Below are positions 1 to 6,534 of a stretch of DNA of 7,694 bases, in pieces; position 1 is the stretch's first letter; every line of letters begins with the position of its first letter. Position numbers and translations under genes: made by a program. Under the pieces are notes generated by a model. It ran no database searches, was not told the DNA's origin, and worked only from the letters and a program-made list of their open reading frames with translations. The stretch covers positions 1 to 7,694 of the forward strand of contig JBAWAP010000268.1 in the NCBI GenBank assembly GCA_049589355.1, read 5' to 3'. The stretch is from JBAWAP01 sp049589355 (lineage in GTDB: Bacteria > Chloroflexota > Anaerolineae > VGOG01).

Positions 1-397
1 GTCTATCCAACGGACTCTTGATCCGTTCCATTCCTTTCTGCGTGACGTGCGTGTAACGTTCCGTCGTCTCTATGCTGCCATGCCCCAACAACTCTTGAAT
101 GTACCGAATGTCTACGCCATCCTCCAGTAGGTGAGTCGCAAATGAGTGCCGTAATGTGTGAAACGTTGCCTGCTTGGCGATACCTGCTTTTTTTCTTGCA
201 TCTTGGAAAATCTGCTGTGCCGACCGTTCCGATAGATGGTCTGTCGGCTCTTTGCCTGCAAAGAGCCAAGCCTTGGGCTTGTACGCGCGAAAGTATTCGC
301 GCAGAACCTGCAAGGCGATTTCCGAAAGCAGCGTGTACCGATCTTTTGCCCCCTTGCCAGCAGTCACGCGAATCTGCATCCGCCCAAAGACAATCCA
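1..397 (-). pseudogene. Tyrosine recombinase/integrase, C-terminal catalytic remnant (runs off left edge)
   Basis: This open frame encodes the C-terminal catalytic half of a phage/integron-type tyrosine recombinase, an enzyme that cuts and rejoins DNA at attachment sites. Visible catalytic elements are the beta-hairpin Lys in AGKGAKDR (codon 353-355), the box II HTLRH (146-160), the His of LLGHGS (80-82) and the nucleophile Tyr of ERYTHV (53-55). The frame continues through MERIKSPLDR to the window edge, where members of this family usually end. On the N-terminal side, homology reaches back through WIVFGRMQIRV to an in-frame TGA at 398-400, exactly where a family member would continue. The core-binding domain and first catalytic Arg are therefore absent. 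No frameshift lies within the remaining part. One counted line (181-240) is 27/60 GC, lower than rimO or the protease gene. It is most likely a decayed integrase. Expression of an internal ATG (377-379) product is possible, but it would lack recombinase activity. Confidence 0.8.
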
Positions 398-829
398 TCA
401 CACATTCCAGCTACCCCACCACCAGGAAACAAACACGCACCAGCGACGCGAGCAACCACAGGTCACTCACGCTGGCGCGTGCAGGCACAGAGAGACCTTT
501 TTGACTTGAAAGCCATAGTAGCACAGAGTATCCATGGCCCGTATCCCCTGCCCCCCAGGCCAACATGGCCCTACGTTGCCCAAACCATGTCACTAATCTC
601 CTCTATCGTATTCTAGCACCACTTTTACCCTCTGTCAAGCCCACTGGACTTTCCGAGGAGAAAGGTACGAACGACCGTCGTCATTGACTACCATTCCCTC
701 CGACTTGGGCCCACCGGCCCGTGATCAGCTTGGCAGGAATTTGCTCGTTGCCTGCCATTGCCCCAGGATGGCCACATTAGCCTCCAGCGGCGGTGGCGAT
801 GACCAGGTTGGCCCAAGTCCCCCTTTCGC
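398..829. other. Intergenic region between the protease gene and the integrase relic
   Basis: I see no recognisable gene here. It holds a promoter-like sequence directed toward the integrase relic (annotated separately). Just downstream of that is a purine-rich GAGGAG (598-603) followed by a GTG (591-593) opening a 60-codon frame that stops at 411. Its product has no recognisable motif and I do not call it a gene. Small symmetric elements are ACGAC-C-GTCGT at 671-681, GGGCC-cacc-GGCCC at 707-720, and a GGCAGG/CCTGCC pair with a 13-nt loop near 732-756. None is followed by a T-run in the protease-gene direction, so I cannot assign a rho-independent terminator to that gene. Confidence 0.6.
610..638 (-). 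promoter_or_regulatory. Sigma70-like promoter directed toward the integrase relic
   Basis: On the minus strand, TTGACA (633-638) is followed by a 17-bp spacer and TAGAAT (610-615), a five-of-six match to the -10 consensus. Transcription would start near 602-604 and run leftward toward the truncated recombinase. A GAGGAG sits almost at the predicted start. The likely reading is that this promoter once drove an intact integrase gene whose 5' coding part has been lost. This is a sequence match only. Confidence 0.5.
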
Positions 830-3800
830 CTATCGTGCGTTGCGCATTACCACCGGCAGGTAGACCTTTCGGCGAACAACTCCAGGCCACACGTTCCCTA
901 CCGACAGGCTCACCGGGACGGTGATGACCTGCGTCGGCCCGCCTGTGTCGCCCACCCCACTCACCGCCACGTTCGCCTTCTTGAGTGTGCCATCGGGCAG
1001 GCCGGTCGGGTCGGCCGTCAGGACGACCGTGGCGGGCGCGACGCCGCCGGTCGGGTTGACCATCAGCCATGCGGTGTTGCTGCTGACGGTGTAGGTCAGA
1101 ACGCCGCTGCCGGCGTTGCTGATGCTCAACGTCGCAGTCTGCGGCTGCGTCGTTCCAGGGGCCACGTGCCAGCCGATCTGCAGCGGGCCGACCGACAGGG
1201 TGGGGCCTGGCAGGTTCAGGTCGTCGTCAACCGTGACCGTCACGCTGGCGCTGGCCGAAAGGCCGACCGTGTTGGTGGCCGTCAGCGTGATCCAGTTGAC
1301 GCCCACGGGCAGGTCGGTCAGCGCCAGGAAGCTGCCCGCGCCCAGGCTTCCCCGCTGGTTGGTCCACACCAGGTTGGCCCCGCTCACGCCGCCATCTTGG
1401 AGATCGAGGGCTTCGCCGCTCAGATTGACCAACTGGCCGTAGTGAACTTTCGTGCCGTCGGCGGGCGAGATGATGTACACCTGCGGCGGCTTGTTCACCA
1501 CCGTGAAGGGTGCGCTGTCGGCCTGGACGCTCTGGGAGCCATCGCTGGCGACGACGCGCAGGATAGCATTGTTGCTGCCGCCGAGTTGCGCAGTGTCAAC
1601 CGGCACGCTGGTCTCGGCGACGTTCAAGTGAACCTGGTGAAATGAGGCGCCCCCGTCTCGACTGTAAAGCACGTCGAAGCGCAATGGGTCGCCGTCGGGA
1701 TCGCTGGCTGTCCAGGTCAGCGTTACGGTGCCGGTGACGGGACTGGGCGCTCCCGGCAGGGCCACGTTGCTGACTGAGGGCGGATGAGCGCTGATCGGCT
1801 TGCGGTCCATTTCTCGCCCGGCCGCGTCAACGATCCGCACCGTAGTCGTGCCCGCTGTGAACGTCACGACCTGGCTGAAGCTCAACTGCGCCGGGGGGCC
1901 GTTTTGCGGCCTGTACGCGGTGAAAGGATAGTCGGCCAGCACGGCGCCACTGGTGTCGAGCAATTGGATGCGGTAAGGGCCAGGCTCGCGCGGCGGGATG
2001 TTGACGACACTGCTCAACCGGCGGAGGTAGCTGATGCTTGCCTGCCCCGTGTCGGTCATGATCAGGCCGAACAGGTTCAACCAGTCGCCGCTGACAGGCG
2101 AGGCGATGGCGCTGCTCAGCGTATGCCCCGCTGTTCCGGGCATTGTGCCGGGCGATGAATACTGGGCCAACGTGCCAGTCGTGCAATTGCCGGTATTCGT
2201 CCCGGTCGTGAGGAACTCGTAGATGCACTCATAGTTGTGATCGCTGATCCATTCATTGGCGCAGTAACTCATCAGGTCGGTCCAGACGCTGTCCGGGTAG
2301 ACGGCTCGCGGGATCCCGTACGTCGGATCGCCTGTGTCAAAGCCCTCCACGCTGCCGTCGCCTGGGCCAATCTTGGCGTCGTAGTACGGGTAGTTGTGGT
2401 CATCGGCGCTCTGCCCGCACCAATTGCCTTGCGCGGGATGCAAGCGACCCGCGGTGTGGCCGACCTCGTGCGCGGCGTACCAGTCGCTGTACGCGCCGTC
2501 GGTATCCCAATTCCCGATGCCCGGCCTTGGACTTCCCGCTGGCCCGCTGGAAATTCCTGGCCCGTCGGCCTGGCCGCGCGGGAACTTCAACCCATCGGAG
2601 ATCATCCCGTACATGAACAGGTTGGCCGGCAGACCGTATTCGGTGCGCATCGCGCCCAACAGGCCGTTTGTGTAGTAGCTGGCGCAAAACTCAAGATAGC
2701 CCGCCTTGCCCTTTGCGGTGTAGTTGTCGTAGCAGAACTGCGAAGTCCGGTTGACGTGGTCGCCCAGATCGGCATCATAGAGCTCCCAGTACGGGTAGGG
2801 CCGGAAACCGGGTGAAGGATCGTCGGCGTAGCCAGGCGTGCTCGCCAGCGGATAGGCGCGCCGGATCCACGAGTAGGCCTGGAACAGATCCTTGTCTACG
2901 CGCGGCCGGTAGTCCACGCCGTTCCACGAGTAGTCGAAGAGAACAAATTGCACCTCGAGCCGCGGCGAAGGCCGCGGAAAGAAGGAGCCTGCGATGTCTG
3001 CGTTGTCGTCGTAGTCAGGCTCAGGCGGCGCATGATAGGGATTCAGCTCTGCGCGCAATGCGAGGCTGCCATGGGTAGTCCAGTCCAGGGGCAGCTCGAA
3101 CAGGAAGCTGTCGTTCAGGTTGTTTGGATCGGGCGACTGACGGACGGTAATCGTCTTGCCACTGTCGTTGATCGGCTCCAGGGGGCCGCTCGAAACCCAT
3201 GGCCACCACCACCAACCGTACAGGTGGGCCGTCACGCCGGACACGTCAAACGGCCCGTCTGACGCCACAAACACCCGCACAAAGGTGCGCCGGTTCTCGA
3301 TCAGTTCCACAGGCTGGGTGCGGTTCTGGATGCCCTGGGTGACCAGCATGCCGGTGATGCGCAGGTTGGTCTTAAGCGCCCAATCGGGGATCTTGTTCGC
3401 CATCTGCAACGCGCCCGCGTACTTCAGGTAGATGAGGTTGCCGGAGAGCTCCACGAGGTCGGCGGCATGGACGGTGCCGGCGTCCATCCGGTACAGCCGG
3501 CGCGCATCGCCGCCCTGGCGCCGGAAGCGGATCACGACGTCGCTGGGGCTCGGCGTCGGGTCTTCCTCCAGGCCGAACACCCAGTCCTCGTCGCTGGTGA
3601 GATCGTAGATTTCAGCATTCGGCTCACTGCTGGTGTAGATGGGCGCGCTGGTGGAGCCGTCCACGTTGTTGTAGCGCGCCACCTGCCGGCCCTGGGCGAT
3701 GAACACGTACTTCGTCACGCAGCCACCCGCCGGACAGGGTCGCGTGCCCTCGGCGTGGTAGCCGGTAACGTCAATGGCGATCGTCGCCAGCGCGCCGCCG

Positions 3801-5578
3801 GTCAATTGGTAGCGCTGCAAGTCGCCTCCGCGCAGCCAGTAGAGGTACTCTCCATCGGCCGACAGCCGCGCCGCGCCGCCTTCCACCGTCCGCAGCAGCG
3901 TCGTGGCCCCGTCAGATTTCCGCACGCGATAGATCAGCGTGGGGTCGCCGAGGACGGCCGCGTAGAGGTTGGCGCTATCCTGGGCCAACTCCGAGTCGCC
4001 CCTGACTGCGGCGCTGAGCAGGTCAGGCAGGTCGCCGGGGTTGGCGTTCGTGGAGAGTCGCACCAGGCCGGTGTCGCCGACCCAGTAGACGTACCGCTCG
4101 TCCGCGACGACGTTGGAGCGGACCTCGCCGGGTGCAGCGCAGGTGCGCGATTCCCGCCGGAGCGAGCGCACCGGGCTCCCGTACGCTGCCACGCGGCCGA
4201 TGGTCTCGAAACCTACCTGGTCGTCGTCGGCGTTGGCCGCGCCTGCGCAGATGGGTCGCGTGTGGAAGAAGATCTTGGGCGCGGTCAGCGCATAGCTCAC
4301 CAGGCCGTCGGGGACGAGGACGATCGGCCGCTCCAGGACCAGGGTGGCGGCCGTGGCGGTGTTGTTCGCGGTGACCGGATCGGCTTCGTTGGCGCTCACG
4401 CTGACCGTGTTGGTGATGATCCCCATGCCGGTCGACGCGGTGACGACGATGGTGGCCTGGATGCTGTGCCCGCCTGCCAGGTTGCCCAGGCCACAGGTGA
4501 CCACGCCGCCCGTTTGCGTGCAGCCGGGTGAGGCCGATGCGAAGGCCACACCCTGCGGCAACGTGTCGGTCAACTGCACTCCGGTGGCATCCGAGCGTGA
4601 GTTGTTGGTGACCGTGATCGTATAGGTCAGGCTGCCCTCCACCTCTACTGGGTCTGGAGCGTCGGCCTTGGCCACCGACAGGTCCGCCCCAGGAGTCACC
4701 GTGGCCGTGCCAGTCGCGGTGGGGGTGTTGGTTGGCGTTGGCGTAGGCGTGCTGGTTGGCGTGTGGGTGGGGGTGGCGGTGGGTGTCGGCGTCGCCGTGG
4801 GCGTTTGCGTCGGCGTATAGGTGGGCATGGTAGTGGATGTCGGCGTCGCCGTGGTCTCTGTGTAGTCAATGATGAGACGTGGCATAGCCTCACCGTATTC
4901 GCGCGAGTAGAAGGCACGCAGCCCCAGGGTATCGCCGTCGCCCCGCAGGAGGATGCCATAGTTCTGGCCCCTGTTAGCCGCCCAATACTGGACGATGAGG
5001 GTGACATCCCACGCCACCCACCCGTTCGTCAAAGTGAGGTAGGACGGTGGATCGCCCATGTTGGCGGCAGGTGGGTTGTTCGACCAGGTGACCCCCATCT
5101 CATCCCAGCGGCCGGAGATGGCGTCGGGCCAGATGGCGTACCGCTCAGCCCCTTGCGCCTCCATCTGGTACAACTCCAGGTGAGCTTGCGAGACAACTGC
5201 GTCAGCCGGCAACGCTGCCAGGTCGAACCAGACCAGTGTCTGGTGGTTGTAGAAGGCTCGTTCGCTCACTCGACCAACCTCCAACCTGGTGTCAGCGCCG
5301 TAGTTGGTGCCGGGCGCGCCCTCGTCCACCCAGCTATCCTGTTGGGCAGTCAGGGTCAGGGTGGCCGCAGACGCTGCCGGAGCCGGTGCATTGACAGCGA
5401 CCAGCCCCTTAGCAATAGCCCCGCCCACGCTCAGCAGGAGCGCCAGCAGGACGAATACAGTTACAGAAAGCGATTGTAGTTTCGTGTGATCTTCTCCTTT
5501 CGGTGGTCTGTGTCTCCTGTCTCTCTGAAGCCTGTATAACGCCTCAAGGATTTCTCTAGCTTGCGTGCGCATCACCAT
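830..5578 (-). CDS. Large secreted multidomain metzincin-type zinc metalloprotease
   Basis: The product is 1582 aa. The start chosen is ATG 5576-5578, preceded by GGAGG at 7 nt; longer frames to 5638 lack a ribosome site and run into the duplicated rimO end. A hydrophobic export segment (about residues 38-56) follows an unusually long basic N-region. Domains in order: DNRLRE/CBM96-like beta-sandwich (about 73-240); Thr/Pro linker (241-297); DUF11 domain (about 298-414); beta-propeller-like region with repeated YVYW/LYWL/YVF strands (about 415-730); a beta domain opening LRITGMLVTQGIQN (from 739); catalytic domain (about 873-1125); FN3-like (about 1267-1360), Ig-like (about 1364-1450) and BACON-like (about 1460-1560) modules. 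The catalytic motif HEVGHTAGRLH gives zinc ligands His1037, His1041 and His1047, with general base Glu1038. DLMSYC supplies a Met-turn at Met1103, so this is the HExxHxxGxxH metzincin pattern. The tail RRKVYLPVVMRNAR resembles C-termini I recall from secreted Chloroflexota proteins. It should act outside the cell; its substrate cannot be told, but the accessory domains suggest binding to polymers or the cell surface. Protease assignment is strong, exact family less so. Confidence 0.85.
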   Translation of the reverse strand: MVMRTQAREILEALYRLQRDRRHRPPKGEDHTKLQSLSVTVFVLLALLLSVGGAIAKGLVAVNAPAPAASAATLTLTAQQDSWVDEGAPGTNYGADTRLEVGRVSERAFYNHQTLVWFDLAALPADAVVSQAHLELYQMEAQGAERYAIWPDAISGRWDEMGVTWSNNPPAANMGDPPSYLTLTNGWVAWDVTLIVQYWAANRGQNYGILLRGDGDTLGLRAFYSREYGEAMPRLIIDYTETTATPTSTTMPTYTPTQTPTATPTPTATPTHTPTSTPTPTPTNTPTATGTATVTPGADLSVAKADAPDPVEVEGSLTYTITVTNNSRSDATGVQLTDTLPQGVAFASASPGCTQTGGVVTCGLGNLAGGHSIQATIVVTASTGMGIITNTVSVSANEADPVTANNTATAATLVLERPIVLVPDGLVSYALTAPKIFFHTRPICAGAANADDDQVGFETIGRVAAYGSPVRSLRRESRTCAAPGEVRSNVVADERYVYWVGDTGLVRLSTNANPGDLPDLLSAAVRGDSELAQDSANLYAAVLGDPTLIYRVRKSDGATTLLRTVEGGAARLSADGEYLYWLRGGDLQRYQLTGGALATIAIDVTGYHAEGTRPCPAGGCVTKYVFIAQGRQVARYNNVDGSTSAPIYTSSEPNAEIYDLTSDEDWVFGLEEDPTPSPSDVVIRFRRQGGDARRLYRMDAGTVHAADLVELSGNLIYLKYAGALQMANKIPDWALKTNLRITGMLVTQGIQNRTQPVELIENRRTFVRVFVASDGPFDVSGVTAHLYGWWWWPWVSSGPLEPINDSGKTITVRQSPDPNNLNDSFLFELPLDWTTHGSLALRAELNPYHAPPEPDYDDNADIAGSFFPRPSPRLEVQFVLFDYSWNGVDYRPRVDKDLFQAYSWIRRAYPLASTPGYADDPSPGFRPYPYWELYDADLGDHVNRTSQFCYDNYTAKGKAGYLEFCASYYTNGLLGAMRTEYGLPANLFMYGMISDGLKFPRGQADGPGISSGPAGSPRPGIGNWDTDGAYSDWYAAHEVGHTAGRLHPAQGNWCGQSADDHNYPYYDAKIGPGDGSVEGFDTGDPTYGIPRAVYPDSVWTDLMSYCANEWISDHNYECIYEFLTTGTNTGNCTTGTLAQYSSPGTMPGTAGHTLSSAIASPVSGDWLNLFGLIMTDTGQASISYLRRLSSVVNIPPREPGPYRIQLLDTSGAVLADYPFTAYRPQNGPPAQLSFSQVVTFTAGTTTVRIVDAAGREMDRKPISAHPPSVSNVALPGAPSPVTGTVTLTWTASDPDGDPLRFDVLYSRDGGASFHQVHLNVAETSVPVDTAQLGGSNNAILRVVASDGSQSVQADSAPFTVVNKPPQVYIISPADGTKVHYGQLVNLSGEALDLQDGGVSGANLVWTNQRGSLGAGSFLALTDLPVGVNWITLTATNTVGLSASASVTVTVDDDLNLPGPTLSVGPLQIGWHVAPGTTQPQTATLSISNAGSGVLTYTVSSNTAWLMVNPTGGVAPATVVLTADPTGLPDGTLKKANVAVSGVGDTGGPTQVITVPVSLSVGNVWPGVVRRKVYLPVVMRNAR
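4688..4858 (-). repeat. Degenerate low-complexity repeat encoding the Thr/Pro linker
   Basis: About 57 codons here are almost entirely Thr and Pro, with blocks such as TPTATPTPTATPTHTP. The DNA is a degenerate tandem of ACN-CCN units, seen on the plus strand as GGCGT/GGTGG runs. It forms an extended, probably glycosylatable spacer between the DNRLRE-like and DUF11 domains (residues 241-297 of the protease). Such tracts can change length by slippage or misassemble. Confidence 0.75.
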
Positions 5579-5585
5579 TGGCGTT

Positions 5586-5590
5586 CCTCC
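5586..5590 (-). promoter_or_regulatory. Ribosome binding site of the protease gene
   Basis: AAAAGGAGG on the minus strand ends 7 nt before ATG 5576-5578. It decides the start over the longer in-frame TTG at 5636-5638. A second, weaker-placed GGAG (about 5494-5497) lies 8 nt before an ACG codon (5483-5485) that begins the hydrophobic signal segment. Confidence 0.7.
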
Positions 5591-5619
5591 TTTTGGCTCA
5601 TGATCTCTACTGGGACAGG

Positions 5620-5682
5620 CTCTAAGCCCTGATCCCAATCAGGTCGTACTCCATGGCCCCCGTGATGAGCACGGGAACCATC
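5620..5682 (-). repeat. Duplicated 3' end of rimO (direct repeat, copy A)
   Basis: These 63 bp match 6572-6634 at 60 positions. Read on the minus strand in the rimO frame they encode MVPVLITGAMEYDLIGIRA and a TAG stop. Relative to the true rimO end, two changes are synonymous (ACA to ACG, ATC to ATT) and one is conservative (Val to Ile). Similarity stops 2 nt after the stop codon and at the nucleotide before the Met codon. No other part of rimO is present: the 46 bp upstream of this copy (5683-5728) is unrelated. The stop codon lies 43 bp before the protease ATG. It could be an attachment-site half generated by integration, or a leftover of another rimO allele. Confidence 0.9.
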
Positions 5683-5685
5683 ACG
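5659..5685. repeat. Nested inverted repeats across the inner boundary of rimO-tail copy A
   Basis: CGTGATG (5661-5667) and CATCACG (5679-5685) are perfect 7-bp inverted arms around 11 nt. The outer arm extends 3 bp past the repeat boundary at 5682. Overlapping it, CCCGTG (5659-5664) and CACGGG (5670-5675) are perfect arms around 5 nt. In the true rimO copy the corresponding symmetry is weaker: 4 bp for the first pair and one mismatch in the second. Symmetry of this kind is seen in recombinase core sites, but chance or an RNA hairpin remains possible. Confidence 0.45.
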
Positions 5686-5728
5686 CCCCCGGTCCAGATG
5701 GTACGTTCGGCGTGTGCCGGCGACGTGA

Positions 5729-6121
5729 TTAGTCCCCCACAGGCAAGATTTGTTCTATTTCTCCAAAGACCTGTTTCAATGATGGTTGTTCAGAGGCCTC
5801 GGGAATCTCTTTCGGGCCGATATGTTTGTGGTGGGGAAAGTTCTCTAGACCGGGATGATGCGGCGCATTGTCATAGCGAAAGACGTGCTCGTCGCCTCTG
5901 ACGTAGGTGTACGAGTAGTGCAAGACTTCGGGGTAGCCTGCCTGGGTGTCAATAACCTCATCAATTGTCAGACACGACCCGTCCCAGAAGAAAATGCGTG
6001 CCCGAAACAGACCACGATGCTCATCGAATGCCTGCATAAGCGCAGGCTCTTCGAGAAAGCCAATCGTGCGGTTTTGCTGAATACTGCGTCGCAGGCTCTC
6101 AAAATAGTCGAAGATGTCCAT
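5729..6121 (-). CDS. TumE-family (DUF6516-type) toxin of a toxin-antitoxin pair
   Basis: The 130-aa product carries the family's hallmark C-terminal half: FRYDNAPHH at residues 81-89, FPHHKH at 95-100 and a closing helix SLKQVFGEIEQIL at 114-126. The N-terminal half has a WDGSCLTIDEVI strand pair (46-57) and HYSYTY (68-73). The length is typical of the family, and no signal peptide or membrane segment is present, so it should be cytosolic. TumE proteins are annotated as toxins of type II modules, but I know of no firm target, so the activity is family inference. The start is ATG 6119-6121, which overlaps the upstream gene's TGA as TGATG. No Shine-Dalgarno sequence precedes it, so translation probably depends on the upstream gene. 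A longer in-frame start at 6190 would sit inside the antitoxin gene and is rejected. One counted line (5941-6000) is 30/60 GC, below the flanking genes, which suggests acquisition. Confidence 0.8.
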   Translation of the reverse strand: MDIFDYFESLRRSIQQNRTIGFLEEPALMQAFDEHRGLFRARIFFWDGSCLTIDEVIDTQAGYPEVLHYSYTYVRGDEHVFRYDNAPHHPGLENFPHHKHIGPKEIPEASEQPSLKQVFGEIEQILPVGD

Positions 6122-6453
6122 CAATCGCCAGTGGTTGGTTGCTGATGCCGGGCCGTGATGCGCTGGAGCAGGTCGTGCAGGCCAGCCCACACGATGAAGT
6201 CCCGCCTGTCGCCCATCTCGCCACGCAGAAAGCGAGCGTAGAACTCTGAGGTCTCCAGCGAATAGCGTGTTTCAAAATCCTGGATTTGCTGGCGCAACCC
6301 GTCAAGCCCGACTTTTTCAATGGACATTTCTTTGCCTGCAGGGAAACGTATGACCAGTATGGCCAGGCGTTCCTGCGGCTTTATTCCTTCAGGTTCCTGG
6401 TTGAGACGGACTAAGCCGTTCCCTTCATAAACTGCGCTGATTACTTCAGACAT
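6121..6453 (-). CDS. Probable antitoxin partner of the TumE-family toxin
   Basis: The 110-aa product opens with a short beta-rich segment, MSEVISAVYEGNGLVRL, followed by PEGIKPQERLAILV (residues 21-34). This resembles AF2212/DUF104-type antitoxins, whose N-terminus reads as a small barrel-like DNA-binding fold. The C-terminal half, with FETRYSLETSEFYARFLRGE at 60-79 and DFIVWAGLHDLLQRI at 85-99, is a helical part I associate with genes paired to DUF6516 proteins. It would bind and neutralise the toxin. The start at 6451-6453 is chosen because AAAAAAGGAG ends 6 nt upstream; the longer frame from TTG 6534 begins inside the promoter and is rejected. It is the first gene of the operon and overlaps the toxin by one base, so antitoxin is made first. 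Autoregulation is likely for such modules. The antitoxin role rests mainly on gene order and the partner. Confidence 0.7.
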   Translation of the reverse strand: MSEVISAVYEGNGLVRLNQEPEGIKPQERLAILVIRFPAGKEMSIEKVGLDGLRQQIQDFETRYSLETSEFYARFLRGEMGDRRDFIVWAGLHDLLQRITARHQQPTTGD

Positions 6454-6459
6454 CGCTCT

Positions 6460-6463
6460 CTCC
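6460..6463 (-). promoter_or_regulatory. Ribosome binding site of the antitoxin gene
   Basis: GGAG within AAAAAAGGAGAGAGCG lies 6 nt before ATG 6451-6453. It is the only convincing ribosome site in the two-gene module, since the toxin start has none. Confidence 0.7.
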
Positions 6464-6505
6464 TTTTTTACCTGTCGGTCTCGCATCCGATTACTTACTG
6501 GCAAA

Positions 6506-6534
6506 AGTATATCCCAAACCAAACTGGTTGTCAA
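6506..6534 (-). promoter_or_regulatory. Near-consensus sigma70 promoter of the toxin-antitoxin operon
   Basis: On the minus strand a perfect TTGACA (6529-6534) is separated by exactly 17 bp from TATACT (6506-6511), a five-of-six match to the -10 box. The predicted start near 6499 leaves a leader of about 46 nt before the antitoxin ATG. It is the strongest promoter visible in the window. Because the protease gene lies downstream on the same strand, with no obvious promoter or terminator in between, this promoter may also feed it. Confidence 0.75.
6517..6529. promoter_or_regulatory. Candidate operator palindrome inside the promoter spacer
   Basis: AACCA-AAC-TGGTT is a 5-bp inverted repeat centred in the spacer between the -35 and -10 boxes and touching the -35 box. 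That is the position where an autoregulating antitoxin would block RNA polymerase. The arms are short, so chance is a real alternative. Confidence 0.35.

Noticed and set aside
527..545. CCATGGCCC near the left edge as a third trace of the rimO-tail repeat
   Set aside because: Only about ten bases match, around a common CCATGG palindrome, and the flanks do not align.
411..593. A 60-codon frame (GTG start) downstream of the left promoter
   Set aside because: It has a GAGGAG nearby but only 4 nt from the GTG, and the product has no recognisable domain. The region looks like the broken leader of the integrase gene.
732..756. Terminator hairpin after the protease gene
   Set aside because: The 6-bp stem has a 13-nt loop and no following T-run in the gene's direction.
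3467..4531. A 354-codon open frame on the plus strand opposite the protease gene
   Set aside because: It lies antisense to a well-supported multidomain protein, is low-complexity in Ala, Val, Arg and Gly, and shows no motif. High GC at third positions of the real gene keeps the opposite frame open.
4763..5479. A plus-strand open frame rich in Gly and Arg
   Set aside because: It is the complement of the Thr/Pro linker and DNRLRE region; its composition simply mirrors the repeat.
5579..5638. Start of the protease gene at TTG 5636-5638
   Set aside because: It has no ribosome site and its codons overlap the duplicated rimO end. ATG 5576-5578 with GGAGG at 7 nt is far better.
6454..6534. Longer antitoxin start at TTG 6532-6534
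   Set aside because: That TTG is the start of the -35 box itself, upstream of the predicted transcription start. ATG 6451-6453 has a proper ribosome site.
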